From: CAIVSN01 sp031539165
GTDB taxonomy: Bacteria > Patescibacteriota > Gracilibacteria > BD1-5 > UBA2023
Reading direction: 5' to 3'
Assembly (NCBI GenBank): GCA_031539165.1
Contig: JAVKLK010000046.1
Location: 1-6,849 of the forward strand
Length of the DNA: 6,849 bases
Shown in pieces: positions 6,430 to 6,849 of the stretch. The notes below the pieces were generated by a model, which was given only the letters and a program-made list of their open reading frames with translations, was not told the DNA's origin and made no database searches. The first letter of the stretch is position 1, and each line of letters begins with the position of its first letter. The position numbers were made by a program, and so were the translations under genes.

Positions 6430-6660
6430 ATGGTATCCCTCCCATCAGTACAGGCACAGAATAACTTCTGAGCACTCATTGATACAGCGCAACGCGAAAT
6501 GGTATCTATAACGCGTCATGGTCGAATTGCTGCGTATGTTATGTCCCCAAGTGTACTTGATGACTATATCGAAGCACACCTTGCCCTTTTGGCAGAGAAG
6601 AGTGGATTTGCTAGTCCGGAGGAAGTGGAAACATTTGTTCAGTCCCTCTGAAATGCATAA
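6430..6660 (+). CDS. Phd/YefM-family type II antitoxin (two UGA read as Gly)
   Basis: The 76-aa product is a small antitoxin that should bind and neutralise the toxin encoded directly downstream and repress its own promoter. The N-terminal DNA-binding fold is recognisable: SVQAQNNF-UGA-ALIDTAQREMVSITRHGRIAAYVMSP. It matches the family pattern 'EAQN.FGELLD.....V.ITRHGRP.AV..S'. The UGA at codon 14 (6469-6471) occupies the conserved Gly after Phe. A second UGA is codon 74 (6649-6651), two residues before the end, and TAA at 6658-6660 is the stop. The C-terminal acidic helical region (about 40-72) is the expected toxin-binding part. The gene overlaps the toxin start by 8 nt (ATGCATAA). No Shine-Dalgarno sequence precedes the ATG. 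Confidence 0.85.
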
Positions 6661-6849
6661 GTATATACTGACGCGCGAAGCACTCGGGTTTCTCCGAAAT
6701 ATTCCAGCAAAGCATGCACGACAGATTATCAATACAATTGAACGACTCGCTGAAAATCATACAAATGTTCCAAGTAAACAGCTTGAATGATTTCCTGCTC
6801 TTAGGCGTGCCAAAAGTGGTGAATATCGTATTATCTATCGTATGAATGC
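6653..6849 (+). CDS. RelE/ParE-superfamily toxin, 3' end missing (one UGA read as Gly)
   Basis: Sixty-five codons are visible before the window ends. MHKYILTREALGFLRNIP, then ARQIINTIERLAEN, then KQLE-UGA-FPALRRAKSGEYRIIYRMN follow the RelE/ParE order: strand, two antiparallel helices, 'L.G...RlR.G.YRiiY'. The UGA (codon 46, 6788-6790) is at the conserved Gly of 'KKLKG'. RelE-type members cleave mRNA on the ribosome, ParE-type members poison gyrase; the visible part suits a RelE-like toxin better but cannot separate them, because the C-terminal catalytic residues are beyond the edge. The start overlaps the antitoxin stop, implying translational coupling. About 20-25 residues are probably missing. 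Confidence 0.83.

Noticed and set aside
1275..6790. Pseudogenes or frameshifts at rplI, smpB, the methyltransferase and the kinase-like gene
   Set aside because: Each apparent break is a lone in-frame TGA with the protein family continuing unbroken on both sides, often with glycine as the family residue. Recoding explains all ten at once.
1..6849. CRISPR array, insertion sequence, tRNA or rRNA gene
   Set aside because: No regularly spaced repeats, no transposase-like frame or terminal repeats, and no cloverleaf or rRNA-like stretch were seen on either strand.

Overview
The window comes from a bacterium that reads UGA as glycine (translation table 25). This code is known from the candidate phyla Gracilibacteria (BD1-5/GN02) and Absconditabacteria (SR1) of the Patescibacteria/CPR. 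Ten in-frame TGA codons lie inside six genes. Several fall exactly where the protein family has a conserved glycine: ribosomal protein L9 'AGI(G)KEGE', SmpB 'LL(G)AHISPYKQG', the rRNA methyltransferase 'LR(G)DFYIQE' and the Phd-type antitoxin 'NNF(G)ALID'. Every complete gene ends in TAA or TAG, never TGA. CGA still reads as arginine (for example SmpB 'HDKR'), so the CGA/CGG-to-Trp change reported in some Absconditabacteria is absent. This fits Gracilibacteria slightly better, but the phylum cannot be settled here. All supported genes are on the + strand.

Positions 1-169 hold a short unresolved frame, a good sigma70-type promoter (71-98) and, directly after it, an intrinsic-terminator-like hairpin (109-139), followed by nusA. 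From 170 to 4472 a tightly packed housekeeping operon runs nusA - rplI (L9) - yqgF/ruvX - uppS - smpB - RsmB/RsmF-type rRNA m5C methyltransferase. Spacings are 16 nt or less and one pair overlaps by 10 nt. The cluster covers transcription termination/antitermination, the ribosome, rRNA processing, the lipid carrier for cell-wall synthesis, and ribosome rescue. Under the standard code rplI, smpB and the methyltransferase would look broken; with UGA as Gly all are full length.

Positions 4473-4658 are a 186-nt gap with a perfect 14-bp palindrome and a long AT-flanked inverted repeat. The gene after it (4659-6362, three internal UGA codons, 567 aa) is the most unusual in the window. It has a GHMP-kinase-like phosphate-binding motif and general layout, followed by a C-terminal segment of about 120 residues that resembles an OmpR/PhoB-type winged helix. 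It would look like three or four unrelated fragments under the standard code.

After a short AT-rich regulatory region with a consensus TATAAT box embedded in TAGCTATAT repeats, the window ends in a Phd/YefM-type antitoxin and a RelE/ParE-type toxin cut by the right edge. Both carry UGA glycine codons, so this toxin-antitoxin pair is adapted to the recoded host. No start in the window has a convincing Shine-Dalgarno sequence; most starts follow a short pyrimidine-rich stretch instead.
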